Below are positions 1 through 12,500 of a stretch of 64,000 nt of DNA, piece after piece (within the stretch, counting starts at the first letter, position 1; each line of letters opens with the position of its first letter). The notes beneath the pieces are model-generated. The model was given only the letters and a program-made list of their open reading frames with translations, was not told where the DNA came from and searched no databases. The position numbers and the translations under genes were made by a program. The stretch comes from Erythrocercus mccallii (taxonomy: Eukaryota > Chordata > Aves > Passeriformes > Dicruridae), in NCBI GenBank assembly GCA_013397435.1, contig VZRG01000372.1:530875-594874 (forward strand). Direction: 5' to 3'.

Positions 1-65
1 TGAGGCTCTGGAAAGGGCTCTGAGCTCTCCTTGGATCCTTCTCTTCTCCAGGCCGAACAACCCCT
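1..65 (-). mobile_element. CR1 fragment, minus strand
   Basis: The run ctctgagctctccttggatc matches the internal part of the minus-strand CR1 copies at 37690-37735 and 50310-50345. It is cut by the window edge. Confidence 0.6.
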
Positions 66-414
66 CATGTTGGCAACTTAATTCCAGCCACTAAAGAAGG
101 TGATGTGTTTTTTTGGGCTCACACTCTGTTGCTTCATATTTTTCTTTCCTAAAATTGTGATGGATTCACTCCAGGCTTTCAGCCATGTGGGATAACACCA
201 CGTGGGTCAGAGCTCAGGGCTGCTTCACTGCCTTTTGTCTTTGCAGCAGTTTAAATCCAGCAGGTGAATCCATTCCTGGGGCTGCAGCTGCTCCACTCTC
301 TGCCCAAGCTCCATCTTCATTCCAGATCTCTCTCAGGAACAGGGGCTGACCTGCAGTGGGATGGGAACTGATGCCTTGGGAAGGCTGAGCTGGAACAGAG
401 ACTGCACAGAGCCA

Positions 415-790
415 GAGAATAAAGTAGGTTTTTATTGAAAGGCCTTTAGAATTCACCTCGGGCAGGACAAGAGCCTGGCCAGGGCTACACCCAGGGTGGG
501 CTTAGAATGGTCACAAAATGGACCCAGAATGGTCACCAAATGGATACCCAGTCATGAGGTCTCACACTTTTATAAGTTTTGGTCCATTTGCATATTGGGG
601 TTTAATTGTCCAGTTACAGCTCCAGGTTGTGAGGTCCCATTCTCCTTGTTCCTCCCTCCAGCCACCCTTGGTTGTGCTTTGGGGCTGAAAGTTGTCCTTG
701 GTGTGCAGCAGGAAAAGGATTTATTTTGTGTCCCTGCTGTGTGCAGAACAGAGTGACACTGACTGTGAGCTCAGAGCTGCACCCTGGGCA
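415..790 (-). mobile_element. LTR-like element, minus strand (possible solo endogenous retrovirus LTR)
   Basis: About 130 bp shared with 59555-59700 define a dispersed repeat. Read on the minus strand, it shows an octamer-type site ATGCAAAT (586-593), a TATA-like cttataaaag (567-576) and AATAAA (431-436), in the order expected of the U3-R part of an LTR. No internal retroviral coding region is next to it. The outer limits and class are unknown. Confidence 0.45.
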
Positions 791-3707
791 GCACAGAGCC
801 TGAAATATAGGGGAGATAAGACTTAAGGCATCAGAGCAGCTCCCATTTCCAAAGGTTCACCCCGAGTGTTTGGCTGCAGGAGGGAAGGAAGGCTCCTTGA
901 GGTGCTAACAGAGGAGCAGGTTACAGCAGAGACAGGTGAGGGATCCTCCCTCACTCCCTGTGCTCGGATTCCAGCACCGAGCTGGGTTCAGTGAGGCATT
1001 GCTGCTCCACGTCTCCTTCATGCAGCCTCTGCTGCCAACTGTGCTCTTTTTCACAAGTTTGAACGTTCAGGCATCACTATTTGCTGTTTGTTTGCCACTT
1101 CCCCAGCAAATCATTTTGCAATCAGCGCTCAAGCATCTGCGGTGGCATTTCAGGGAGGGGAGGTTGTGCTGTGAACCAGCACAGCCCCATAAAAGCTCCT
1201 TTTTCCAACTGCTGTGCACTTTGGCTTCCCTGATTTAACAGCCACAGAGTCAGGCTAATGTGCTTGCTATTGCAGGAGGCAGCAACTGGCAAAGTGGTTA
1301 TTTCCTAGAAACAATTTGAATTTCTTGCTTTAGATGGCCATGGGTGTACGTGACGCTCCTGTCACTGCTCTGCCCAGCAGCACGACAGACAGGGGCAGCA
1401 CCAGGCAAAAAAAAAAAAAAGAGGAAAAAAGGAAATAAAATGAGCAAATGCTGGGTGATTTGCTGTGTGCAGTTTGCAGCTGGTGGCTGGCATGGTGTGC
1501 TGAAGGGCTGAGTTCTTTTTGCCTGACTCTGACACAGCTTTTTGCTCTTGGTTGTTTCTCATAAATGTCCAGTTTGGCTCATTCTGTGCCCTCACGTCTG
1601 AAGGTGCTGCTTGCTGCAAGCACAGCTTTTCCTGGCTGCCTTTGAGCTCAAATAAGAAGCTCCAAGCTTTTATTTCTGTTTGGAAATCTCTGCCCTGGCC
1701 CCAGAGACCTTTGGTGTGTGGGTGAATGGGTCTGGAGAGCTTCCTCTGCAGCTCCTCAGTGTTGAGAGTAAATTCTGGGCAAATGGGACAATATTTTCCA
1801 TCTTTTGAGGGAAGTGATGTCTTGCTGTTTTTAAAAATTGTGGGTGATGGATTCATCCCGAGGTATGAAGGAAACGAGTCAGAGAAAGAAACTCCAATAT
1901 TCACCAGGATATTCAGGTTTTACTCTGTGGCCTGAGGCTGCCACCTTGGGAAATGCAGGTGGCCACCAGGAGAAAACTCTTGGCAAGAAAGGAGCAGCTC
2001 CTTGCTGCAGCGCTGGGACAGGCAGGAATCTCCACAATTTCTCCCCAACATCCCATCCAACCCTGCCCTGTGGCAGTGGGAAACCATTCCCAGTGTCCTG
2101 TCCCTGCATCCCTTGTGGCACTGAGGTTTCCCTGGGCTGCAGGGGAGCGTTGCATCCCTGCAGCCCCATCGCTGCTGGCTCCCTCTGGCACTTCATCATT
2201 TTGTCATATTTGCTGATGTTGGTGATATTTCTGACGGACTCATTGGCACAGCAGACAGGTCATGGCTTCCCCTTGAATCCTTCAGGCTTGCCAAGGAGCA
2301 GCTTATTGATTAGAAATTGTTTCCGTGGTTATTGTGGGGAAAGATGAAGGGATTTATCCTGGTGGCCAGAGCAAGCAGGTCTGTGCTGCTCCAGGCTCCT
2401 TCAGTGCCATTCTTATCATGACAAAATAAATTTGGCTTCCAGATAGAGATCACATTTCTTTTGAGAATTAACACTAAACTCATTTTCTAGTGTTGCTAGT
2501 TGCCGAGTTTGATGGGAAAAGCTACTGGAAAAAAGCTCAGGGATCTTTGCAAACTCGGCCCCCGCTCGTGATGTGAACATTGTTGTGTCACTCACATGTG
2601 GGCAAGGGGTTTGCAATTAAAAATTAGGCAACAGAATTGAAAATTGATGTTTCCCTTGAGCTTGCCTGCAGGTTGCAACCTGTAGTTGGTTCTGTGCTTG
2701 CCCTGGAAGGAATTATCCCACAGCCCCAGCATCCTGCAGCTCCCACTGGGCTTTAGGTAAAATTCCTCACAGAGAAGGAGAAAATTGTTGGTTTGAGCAA
2801 ATGGAAGGAGAGAGAAGTGTTTTGTTTGCCATCTAAGCTATTTATTGAGACTTTATTAGCCCTTTATTAAGAATCTACTGCATTTTCTCTTTAAGTTGGG
2901 TTTCTTTTCCTTCTGTGTTGAGTAGAAATTCATCACATTCAGTGTATGAAATTTTTAGCATTAAATATTAGGATGGGCAGTGGTTTCTTCCATGAAGAGC
3001 CCAAAGCACTGACATTCCTCCTTGATTTTCTTTAGTTCAGGAAGAACCAATCAGGTAATGTGGATTTCTTTTCAAAAGTTCCCCTTTTTTTCCTTAAACC
3101 ACAAACCCGCTGCTTCTGATGCTCTCAGCTTTTAATTTGCTTTTCTGTAGAAACACAATTCCTGTCTGGGGTAGGGGGAAGAGATGCTGAGGAGCTGGCA
3201 CATCCCCCAAAGCCCTATTCCAGTTCTTCCTGATATTGATTTTGATTTTCTGGGACACAAGGGATGCACTCTCCGCAGTCCATCACGAGTTTTTCTGCTT
3301 TAGCTGGAGGGCTTTGCTCAAGCACAGTGCTTGCTTCCACATCATCTCTCATATTTATTCCCCAAAATAACCCAGATTTTGGGCACAGCACCCCTGAGGG
3401 ACGCTGAGAGTGGAGGAGACAAAGTTCTGCTGAAGGACTTGGCTCCTCTGGGGCTTTCAGTCTCTGGGGATGTGGTTTATTAGCCAAAGGTAATGAAATA
3501 TTTGACACAACCGTGCCAATCTTGCCAAGGAGCTGTTGGTTGTGATGGATGCAGGGGCTTGGAGTGGTGGATTCTGGTGGGAACGTGGAGGGAGAGATGG
3601 AAATTTCTGTTCCCCAGTGGGAATTTTCCAGGCAGGCAGTGTCGGAGTCGCTGTCCTTTCCTTGGTGATGGTGCCAAACCGAGCTCTGGGTCAGCAGAGC
3701 TTCCACC

Positions 3708-3845
3708 AGGAGATGATCCCTGGGAATGTGCAAGGCCAGGCTGGAGCCCCCTGGGACAGTGGGAGTTGTCCCTGACCCATGGGAAGGGTGGAATGGGATG
3801 GGGTTTGAGCTCCCTTCCCACCCAGACCATTCCAGGATTCTGTGT
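3708..3845 (+). mobile_element. CR1 LINE 3' end
   Basis: It has the usual avian CR1 3' order: gcaaggccaggctgga, a ccctgggacagtgg block, then ccattccaggattctgtg at the end. It is 5'-truncated. Confidence 0.7.
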
Positions 3846-4783
3846 TTGCCTCCTGTGCCAAACCCAGCTTGGTGTTGAGCATCCCCTGGGCACTGCTCGA
3901 AGCCATCCCTGGCATTGGGGAGCTGGTTTGAGCTGGTTTTTAGGAATTTTTCCTGCCATCCTGGAAGATTTTAGGTGCGCTCCCTGAAATGTTCCAAATT
4001 GCTGAGGAACCTTTGGGATTTTGCTGCTTTTCTCTGCCTGGTGGGTTTGGCTGCTTCACTTCTAGAGGTGCCACCAAAATCTGGGAGAAGACCCCAGAGA
4101 TGAGACTTGGAGTGGGAGTGTTGGTTTAATCCCCTCGTGGACATCCATGAATTGACTAAAAGTTTGGTTTTCCTCGTGCTGTGCTCGTTATCCCATGGGA
4201 TTTTTTTTTTAGTTCGTCCCTCAGAACCTGCAGAAAGGTATTAAAATCAGGATTTTTTTGGTGCTGACTGCAGCCAAAATGACCAATTCCACCTTCCAGT
4301 CCCACAGAACATCCAAGAAACAACCCTTGTTCCCTCCACGCTCCTGCAGGGGTAATTACTGCAGCAACTCCAGCCTAATTGGAAGCGTTGGCCGTTAATT
4401 AAAACACCGCAGAGGTGTAGGGTTGTCTTTTGGTGTAACCAAAGCTCCCATTCCAACTCCATTAATCACTTTACAGTTATTGTGCTGAGGAAGGGCAGGA
4501 CAACTGAGCTGCTGCATCAGCCTGGAGGAAACAAATTCCTGCCCTCCTGGCATCCCAAAGGCCACGGCCCAGGGCTCCCCGCTCCTTTGGGATCCAATTC
4601 CCAGCGATAATTAAATGTTCAATTGGTGCTGTCAGTGCTCCGTAAAGCAAACCAGGGATCTGCCCTCCGCTGGAAACTGAACCCAAACTTCCACGGATGA
4701 CTTGGCGTGCGTCATAATTAAATAATCAAGCCTGGCCTTTTAATTCGCTGGGAAACGGGAGAGCTCTGCCATGGAAAAAGGAT

Positions 4784-5478
4784 CAGCTTTCCTGATGAAC
4801 TAATTAACCTGTCCATTGTGGTCCCTCTTTAGCCAACAGATGTGGAGCATCTTTCCCAACCTCCTCATCCCTCATCATCCCTGCTCATCTTAACCCCAGG
4901 ATGTTTTCCCACTGTTGATTCATCCCCAGAGCTCATGGATTCAGCTCTATTAAAAATTCCCATGGATAATTTCATTTTCTACACTGATTTTTTCCCCTTT
5001 GCCTTGTTAAATTCTGTTTTTTCTCCCCTAAAATCTGGTGCCGCTCTGTTACATAAATGTTCGTGCAGGGGTTATTAAATGGAGGTGAAGTTTTTAGGAA
5101 TTTCCAAGCCTTTATGAGAAATTGAGGGAAAAATTACCAGCTTTCCTGACCAGCTAATTAACCTGTCCATTGTGGTCCCTCTTTAGCCAACAGATGTGCA
5201 CCATCTTTCCCAACCTCCTCATCCCTGCTCATCTTAACCCCAGGATGTTTTCCCACTGTTGATTCATCCCCAGAGCTCATGGATTCAGATCTATCAGAGT
5301 TCCCATGGATAATCATCATTTTCTACATTGATTTTTTTTTCCCCTCTGCCTTGTTAAGCTCTGTTTTTTCTCCCCTAAAATCTTGTGCCACTCTGTTACA
5401 TAAATGTTCATCCAGGAGTTACTAAATGAAGGTGAAGTTTTTTAGGAATTTCCAAGCCATTACCAGAAATGAGGGGAG
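4784..5478. repeat. Tandem duplication, two copies of ~350 bp
   Basis: Copies at 4784-5137 and 5138-5478 both begin cagctttcctga and end near gaaat-gagggga, with a period of 354 bp. The second copy lacks a short ctcatcatc unit and has scattered substitutions, so the duplication is not recent. It is not a known element as far as I can tell. Confidence 0.9.
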
Positions 5479-6509
5479 TGCTCAGGGTTATAAATAAGAT
5501 TAAGCGACATTTTTGCCCTGTCAGTGGGTGATTTTACATGCAAAAAAAAAAACCCAACTATTAAAGCTTTTCTTCTTCAGTAATAATTGCTGGAGGTACA
5601 GAGAGGTAAAATATTAGAATTCTTTAAAGTTAGTGCCACGTCTCTGACAGTGCTGCCATAAATCAGGGTGAGACAGTAAAACCAGTGAAGAGGAAAACCT
5701 TTAATGGTTTTGTTTTTATGCAAAAAAATTGGATTTTGTGGAGAGGTTGTTTTTTTTTTTAATCTTCTTTTATTTTCTCACGTCTTCGTGGCTAGAAATA
5801 TTCAAGTCGTTGTTAAATAGCCAATTATGGGTGATTCTCCTCAGAAATTAAGATGAAGTGCTGTTGAAATAATCTGGGAAATTATTTTGGGTCCATGTGA
5901 ACGTCAGCAATAATTCTTTCTATCATAAAATAAATGGAGAAATTGAATTTTGCTGCTGTTTTTCTGTGGGTCCTTAAGTTCTGAGAAAGAATTGGCCATA
6001 ATCCGTTTTAATTCGATTTAATTGGTGTAGCTGCTTGTCTCTGAAAATACCCCAAGGACTGGCAGATTGGTGAGATAATCCTGATTTTCCATAAAAATTC
6101 TGAATAATGGTGATAATCTTAATGACTTCCATTGAAAGAAAACGGGAAAATGGTTGAAGTCAAGGCTGGGACTCCAAGATTTAAGGTTGGACTTAATTTT
6201 GGAGGTTTTTTCCCACCTGAATGATTCTGTTAAATTCCCATTTATAGTTTATTTTTCTGCTGTATCAAGAGCCTTCCATGTGTATATTTTATATCAAAAA
6301 TAAAGATAGAAACCCTGATAAATCAAAAATAGACTTTTGATCCCTTGTTTTCCTGAGTTTTTCTTTAGAAATGCTGGATAAAATCGACTTTACATGAAAT
6401 CTAGGAGGTAAAATTCATTTTCCTGTGCAATGAGTGTATTTATATTGCACATCCTCGCAGAGGGAATTTGATATCGTCTCAAATTATTGAATTTTTTTTC
6501 CTCACCCAG

Positions 6510-6549
6510 GGCTTACCATGTCCGTAGTGGAAAAATCCTGGCAGTGAAG
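6510..6549 (+). CDS. MAP2K5: MAP2K5 exon: kinase N-lobe beta-3 strand with ATP-binding lysine
   Basis: Forty nucleotides preceded by cctcacccag and followed by gtaaga. The first base completes a codon split with the previous, unseen exon. The remaining 13 codons read AYHVRSGKILAVK, ending with the invariant ATP-anchoring lysine (human K195, the residue mutated in the kinase-dead form). The exon ends on a codon boundary. The fifth residue is Arg, where I remember Pro in human. The glycine-rich loop should lie in the exon just upstream, which I could not find in the first 6.5 kb. Confidence 0.95.
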
Positions 6550-9500
6550 GTAAGAAATTCCAGACATTTCGGTTTTTTTCCCAGTTTTTCCGTCTCTTCC
6601 CTCTGATTTTTGGCTCTCAATTTGATTTATTGCCTTAATTAATTTATTTACAGGAAAATTATTTCTTTATTAATTTCTTTATTTACAGGAAAACCCCAGC
6701 CTGTAAATTTACTCACCCCAATGAGCTCAGATTCCCAAAATTCAGGATTTTCCCCCAGGGAATTGCCTGAAAATCCCAAATTTTGATATTTCCATGAATG
6801 TTTTCAAGGGTGGATGGGCTCCTTGTTCAAACTTGGGAGTTTGTAGAATTCTGTGGACAGAAAAATCCCAATTTTCTCTGCAATTCACTTAAAACTGGGA
6901 TAAAATAATAGCAACAGTGTGGCAGCTCTTGGGTGCAATTTGTTCATTAAATCAGGCTGGTAAATGAAATTATTAATAGTTTAGCTGCACAAAAATAAGC
7001 CCAAAGAATGTGATTTTTTCAATCAAATCAGATTTTTCTCAATTTGAGCATTTTGTCAGCGGAGAGTTGAAAAAACAAATTGTTGCATTTGTGCAATTCC
7101 AATGAATAGCCGGTAAAATTTAAAAGATAGCTTATGGAATAATTGCTAAAAAATCTGGGAAAATAAATGTGATTTTTGTTATTTTTCCCATCTAATCCTT
7201 AAATTCTGGGATAACTGAGATAAACCGAAAGCGTGGGAGGGGAGGAGTGGTGGAAGCTGTGCTTAAAGCAGGATTGGAGTGAAATGAAATTGAAAAAGAA
7301 AAGGTTGTACGAGATTAAAATGAAATATTTCTGTTTATTGGGCAAAATCTGTGTGCTTTGACTTCAGGTTTGGGCTCAGGTTGTGGCTCCAGCCGGGTAG
7401 AATTTATTAAAAGGAGTTTTTTTCCCCAAGTTTGGGCTTTTCCTGGGGATCACAGGAATCTCTTCATCCCAGTAGAAAAAAAAAGAAAAAAAATTGCATT
7501 TTGATTTTCCTGTGAATTGCGGGGAAGAAAATTCTTTGTGGTGGATTTGAAACCTGTGGAAAACACAGAAAAAAAATCCTGATAACTTCCGATTATAGAA
7601 ACTTGAAAAAGCTTTAGGAATATATAGGAATATATTATATTTCCTATTTAAAGGGGGGAAAATCTTGAAATGTGAGCCCCAGACCTTTTCTAGGAAAGCA
7701 GATTTTTGCTTTTTTTTAATTTTAATGATAATATACAGATTTAATTGGACAAGATAACCCAGAACCTGTTGATTAAAGTACTTTCAGCTGTTAAATAATC
7801 AACCCAGTGCTAATAATCCATAACATAATCCCTCAGTGATGCACCAAATTCCATATTTTATATAACCTTGACCTCCAGAGGACTTAATTCCTTATTCCAA
7901 GTAACTTTTTTCCTGTATAAAGGCTGGAAATCCAAGTGAAAACTGCTTTTAGCTGGCATTTCAATGGAGCATTTCATTATTAATCCCTTGTGCACTGCCC
8001 ACAATACCCCAAATTTCCTTGGAGCTGTCCATGGTGTAAAAGACAAAGATGTCAGCCCGGATTAAAGCAAAATATCAGAATTTTTGCTGAGATTTTTTTG
8101 CTGTGCTTCCCTTTAGCAACAAATGGAGAGAGTCATCCGTGACAGCCCGTGATGAATTGCTGCGTTTATTCTGGATTTTTGAATGGGGCTCACACTAATT
8201 CCAATTGTGCAGGGAGTAAATGATAATTCAGTCACTCACATCCTGACAGCTCAGCCTTGTTTGTCCTGCAGGGGAGCAGAGGAGATGAGCTCAGGTTGGA
8301 TCCCCCTCTCCAAAATTCCTTTTCCCTGAGTGTGCCTCCAAAATCGCTGTAATTGGGGCAAAAACTTCATTAGGGAGATGCAGCTTGATCAGGAAAATCA
8401 GAGGACTTCTCAGAGGACTTCTGTGTCATTTAAATTTATTTTTTAAATGCCCTTCTGGTCTAATATTCTTCCCCATTTCGCCCAATTTTGACCCTGGATG
8501 CATTCCCGTCCAACACTGCAGGGAAATAGTGATTTATGCTGCAAAGTTCTTTCCAAAAGGGTCGATTTAGGAAAAAGAAACCCGATTATTTAATAGGCTT
8601 TTAACAGTAATAAAACATTAATTTTTAATGTTCCATCTCAGCAGTGGAAATTTTGGATTTCCCATCCCTGGAATGCCCAAGGCCAGGCTGGGCAGGGCTT
8701 GGAGCACCCTGGGTTAGTGGAAAGTGGAATGAAATCCCTTGAAGGTCCTTTCCCACCCAAAGCATTCCAGGATTTCAGGAATTTGCATCCAAATCTTTAT
8801 TCACAGCTTCATCCTCAGCAGCAATGACTCTGAGGAGATTTTTTGGGTTTTTTTTGGTTTTGTTTTTTTTTGCTTTAACTCAGTTCCAGCCCATGCTGCA
8901 AACTCTCACTTTATGAATCCCTGGAAGTTTTTTTTTTACCCATACAAAACAGGCTTGGAAATTCCATACAAAAGGAGATGATAAATGCAGGTTAAGGTGG
9001 GATGTAAATATTTTTTTTCTCCTCTTTCTGTGCTGTAAATAAATAATGTTCCTTCAGCCTTGACATCAGGTGAGGCCACACATTTTCAGGTGGAAGAAAA
9101 CAGCAAAATAATTCTGCAGAGAAAAGTGACGCTGATCTCTCCTAATTCATTTTGGGGTGAAATAATCTTGTAATTCCTCTGTCTGTGCCCTTCCCTTGGT
9201 GTCCTGACCACCTGGAAATGCAAAAACTCATCCTTGTTATTGGGATGTTTGTAATTAGGGTTAATGCAAATGAGCCCCATTTCCTGGTTTTTGGGATGTC
9301 AGGGATATTTTCGATCCTGGGGTCAGAGAGATTCCTCACTGGGATCAGAACTGAGCTAAATTTTTCATTTTACCCCATTGCCAAGCTGGAATTCTGGTGC
9401 TGTTCAGCGAACACAACCGCTGGGATCCCAGCAGATGAATGAATTCCTGAGCTTTCCACGCTGGAAAAAAATGGAAGTGAATATTGTTGGCAAATGATTA

Positions 9501-12500
9501 TTGATCTGGACAAGTGTGTTAAACGTTTCTTGGCAGCCCTGTGTTCCACTTCCAATTGAGTTTAGTGACAGCTTTTATAAAGAACCCCGGAGCCAGCTCT
9601 GGGAAGAGGCAGCTTATTGGTTTTTCCTGGAGACAGATTTTGGTGCTGTGTTTGGAAATGGGCTCCCTGTGTTCTGTTCTGTTCTGTCAGCACTATTCCT
9701 GCAATGTTTATTCTGCTGATTCTGAAAACTGACTAAATTTTGCTTCGCTTTAGCTTAAAGTGTTAAATTGGTTGTGTTCAACGAAATTAAATTGAAGCGT
9801 TGGGTGGGGGCAGACTGGGCTTTGCTCAAGGCACTTGAGTCCAGTTTGGTTTGTAAAGCAGAGCTTAATAATTGAATTTTCAAGGAATCGTGGCAAGAAT
9901 TCTGTGTTAAATTTAACTTTCAGTGCCTTGTTAAGAGGGTTGGCCCTGAAAATCCTGGAAATTTATAACTCCAGGAAGTGCAGCCCACTTTGGTCCTGTT
10001 GAGGAGTTGGGATGGTGAGAAAAATTTCCTTCCTGTTCAAATATTTTTTCCACCTATTCCTCTCTTTCTTGTTATCCCATGATGATCATTAGTCCGTGGA
10101 TCTTCAGGATGTTCATTTTGAAGAATTCTCTCCCCTTTTACATGAACTCTGTTCATTTCTGCATTTCAGGTCATACCCTTGGATATAACACTGGAACTCC
10201 AGAAGCAGATCATGTCCGAGTTAGAAATTCTTTACAAGGTATGTGGGATTTTACCGTTGCAATCCTCCTTGCTTCCATTTTCTTGGAGCAGATTTTAAAA
10301 CAGCCTCGTGGCTTTTTTTTTTTTCCCTCTCTTTTCCCAGTGTGACTCCTCGTATATCATAGGATTTTATGGTGCTTTTTTTGTAGAAAACAGGATTTCA
10401 TTGTGTACAGAGTTCATGGATGGTGAGTAGTGGATCCAGTTTGCTTTTGATTGTTAAGTAATTAAATATTGAGAAAGGAGGTTTTTTGTAGAATGAAATG
10501 GAATGGTAAGACTGGAAAATGTGGAGTATTTATAATATTGCAGGTAGTTAAAAAAAACCAGAGCAGGTTGGGATTGGGATGGGGGGATAGTCTGCATTTT
10601 CCCTGCTTGGAACTTCCCTTACTTTTATGGAAAATGTAAACAGAAGAGAAATAAAGGCCGCCTTAATTTGTGGTTTGATATTTGAGCCTCCCGTGCAATC
10701 TGTCCTCGCTGACAAAACAGCTGTTCCTCACTTGTAGTGTTTTGATAACCAAACCAGCTTTTCCTTTCAAGAAATCTATTAACCCAATGTCCTGGGTGTT
10801 TGCAGTGGAAATGGTCTCTTAATTACCAGGCAAGGAGTTATTTTCCAGCCCAGCTGTTTCCCTGCTCGCTGCCGAGTTCCTTCTCCACTCCCCTCTTGCT
10901 CCTCCCCACGGGAATCCTCAGCCCAAACCCAGCCTTGAAGCCCACAGCTTGGAATTCCAGAGGTGCTGAGGGATTTGGGATATTCCTGCAGGAAAAGCGG
11001 GGAGATTCCCCTGGTGGCAGCAGTTTGGGAGCCTTGCTGGCCTCTCCCAGGAGGTTTTGTTGGTGGCAGATGCTGTCCCTGCTTGTCTCGGGCTCTTCCC
11101 AACTTTCCCCGTGGAGCCAGAGGCTGCTCCTCCCACCAGGATTCCTTTAGGAACCAGCACTTGATGTCCCTGCCAGGTTTTCCACAAAAGTTCAGTTAAG
11201 CTGGGTATCAAGATGTAAAAGATCTCCCAAATAATTCATTTCGTGGCAGGGGAAAAAAAAAAAATCCCCAAACCCATTAAACATCCTTGAGCAGCTTCTT
11301 CCTTTTTGGTGAATAAAGCCCTTCAGGGTTTATGGTGCATTTTGTTTTCTGCTTGTTAAAATATTGTTATTACTGTTATTTTTCCCTTTTTACACTTCCA
11401 TCTCCCTCCCAGTGATGGCTGCACCCCATTTCCACTTTCCTTTCAGAGTCTCTGCTTGAAAAAGGATTTTATTTTTAAAAAATACATGATGTCAGGAGGA
11501 AATTACTTTAATCATGGAGATAAAATGGCTATTTATATCCATTTAAATGGCTATTTATAGTCATTTAATTGGATATTTACATCCATATAATCATGGATAT
11601 AAATATGTTGAATACCACAAAATGGTAGCACCAGCTTTTGGGGACAAGAGTTGGGATTCTTTGGGCCTTGAAATCTGCTTTTTTTGGGATGATTTTATTA
11701 TCCCCAAGACATTTTTCCACGCAGTTTGAAGTTCTTTATGTTGATATTCTGTGACGGGAGGTTTTGGGGATACTTTGGTCTTCGAAGTCTGCTTTTTTGG
11801 GATGATTTTATTATCCCCAAGACATTTTTCCACACAGTTTGGAGTCCTTCATGTTGATATTCTGTGACCTGGAGGTTTCCTGACATGTTGTTGCTGTTGT
11901 TTTCTGAGCATTAGCGCTACAATCAAAAAAAATCAGGAACCTGGTAAAAAAGAGCCCCGAGTGCTGTTCCGTGTGTTTGTGCACAGCTGGGGAGGTTTTT
12001 GAAGGTCCCTTATTTCTGACACTGTTATTGTTTTATCATTGGGGGTGTTTTTTATCAATAAACCAAAACCTAGGAAACCTTTGGGGCTTGAGATCTGGGG
12101 CAGGGTTTGATGTGGCATGTGCTGTTTGTCCCTGCAGGGGGTTCTCTGGATGTGTACAGGAAAATTCCAGAACACGTCCTCGGAAGGATAGCAGTGGCTG
12201 TGAGTACTTTGATGGCTTTTTATCTATCCTTTTTATTTATTTTTTTTTAAATTTTTTTTTGGATTGTGGGTGTGGAAAATCTGTGATTTGGGTGAGCATT
12301 GAGGCACTGGGGCAGCTTCCTCTTTCCTGCTCTTCCGAAGCATCCCCTGTGCTCGGGGAACCTGGGATTGAGGAAAACTTCCTTTGGAATGAGCAGCACA
12401 ACCTCTGGAGGTTCATGGGGTGCTGACAGGCATGGGAATTCTCTCCTGTGAGGAAAGGTTGGGATTGTCCAGTCTGGAGAGGAGAAGCTCCAAGGAGAGC

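Larger units (their letters stand above)
1..6509 (+). other. Upstream MAP2K5 intron sequence (partial)
   Basis: No exon was recognised; the expected glycine-rich-loop exon and PB1-domain exons were looked for by translated motif and not found. The stretch holds a CR1 scrap at the very start, an LTR-like element (about 415-790), a CR1 3' end (3708-3845), a 354-bp tandem duplication (4784-5478) and otherwise unique A/T-rich sequence. Assignment to this gene rests on the split codon at 6510, which needs an upstream exon. Confidence 0.75.

Noticed and set aside
3034..3055. Apparent 19-nt microexon (tttctttag ... caatcag|gtaatg)
   Set aside because: Not a MEK5 sequence and too short to support; chance match to splice signals.
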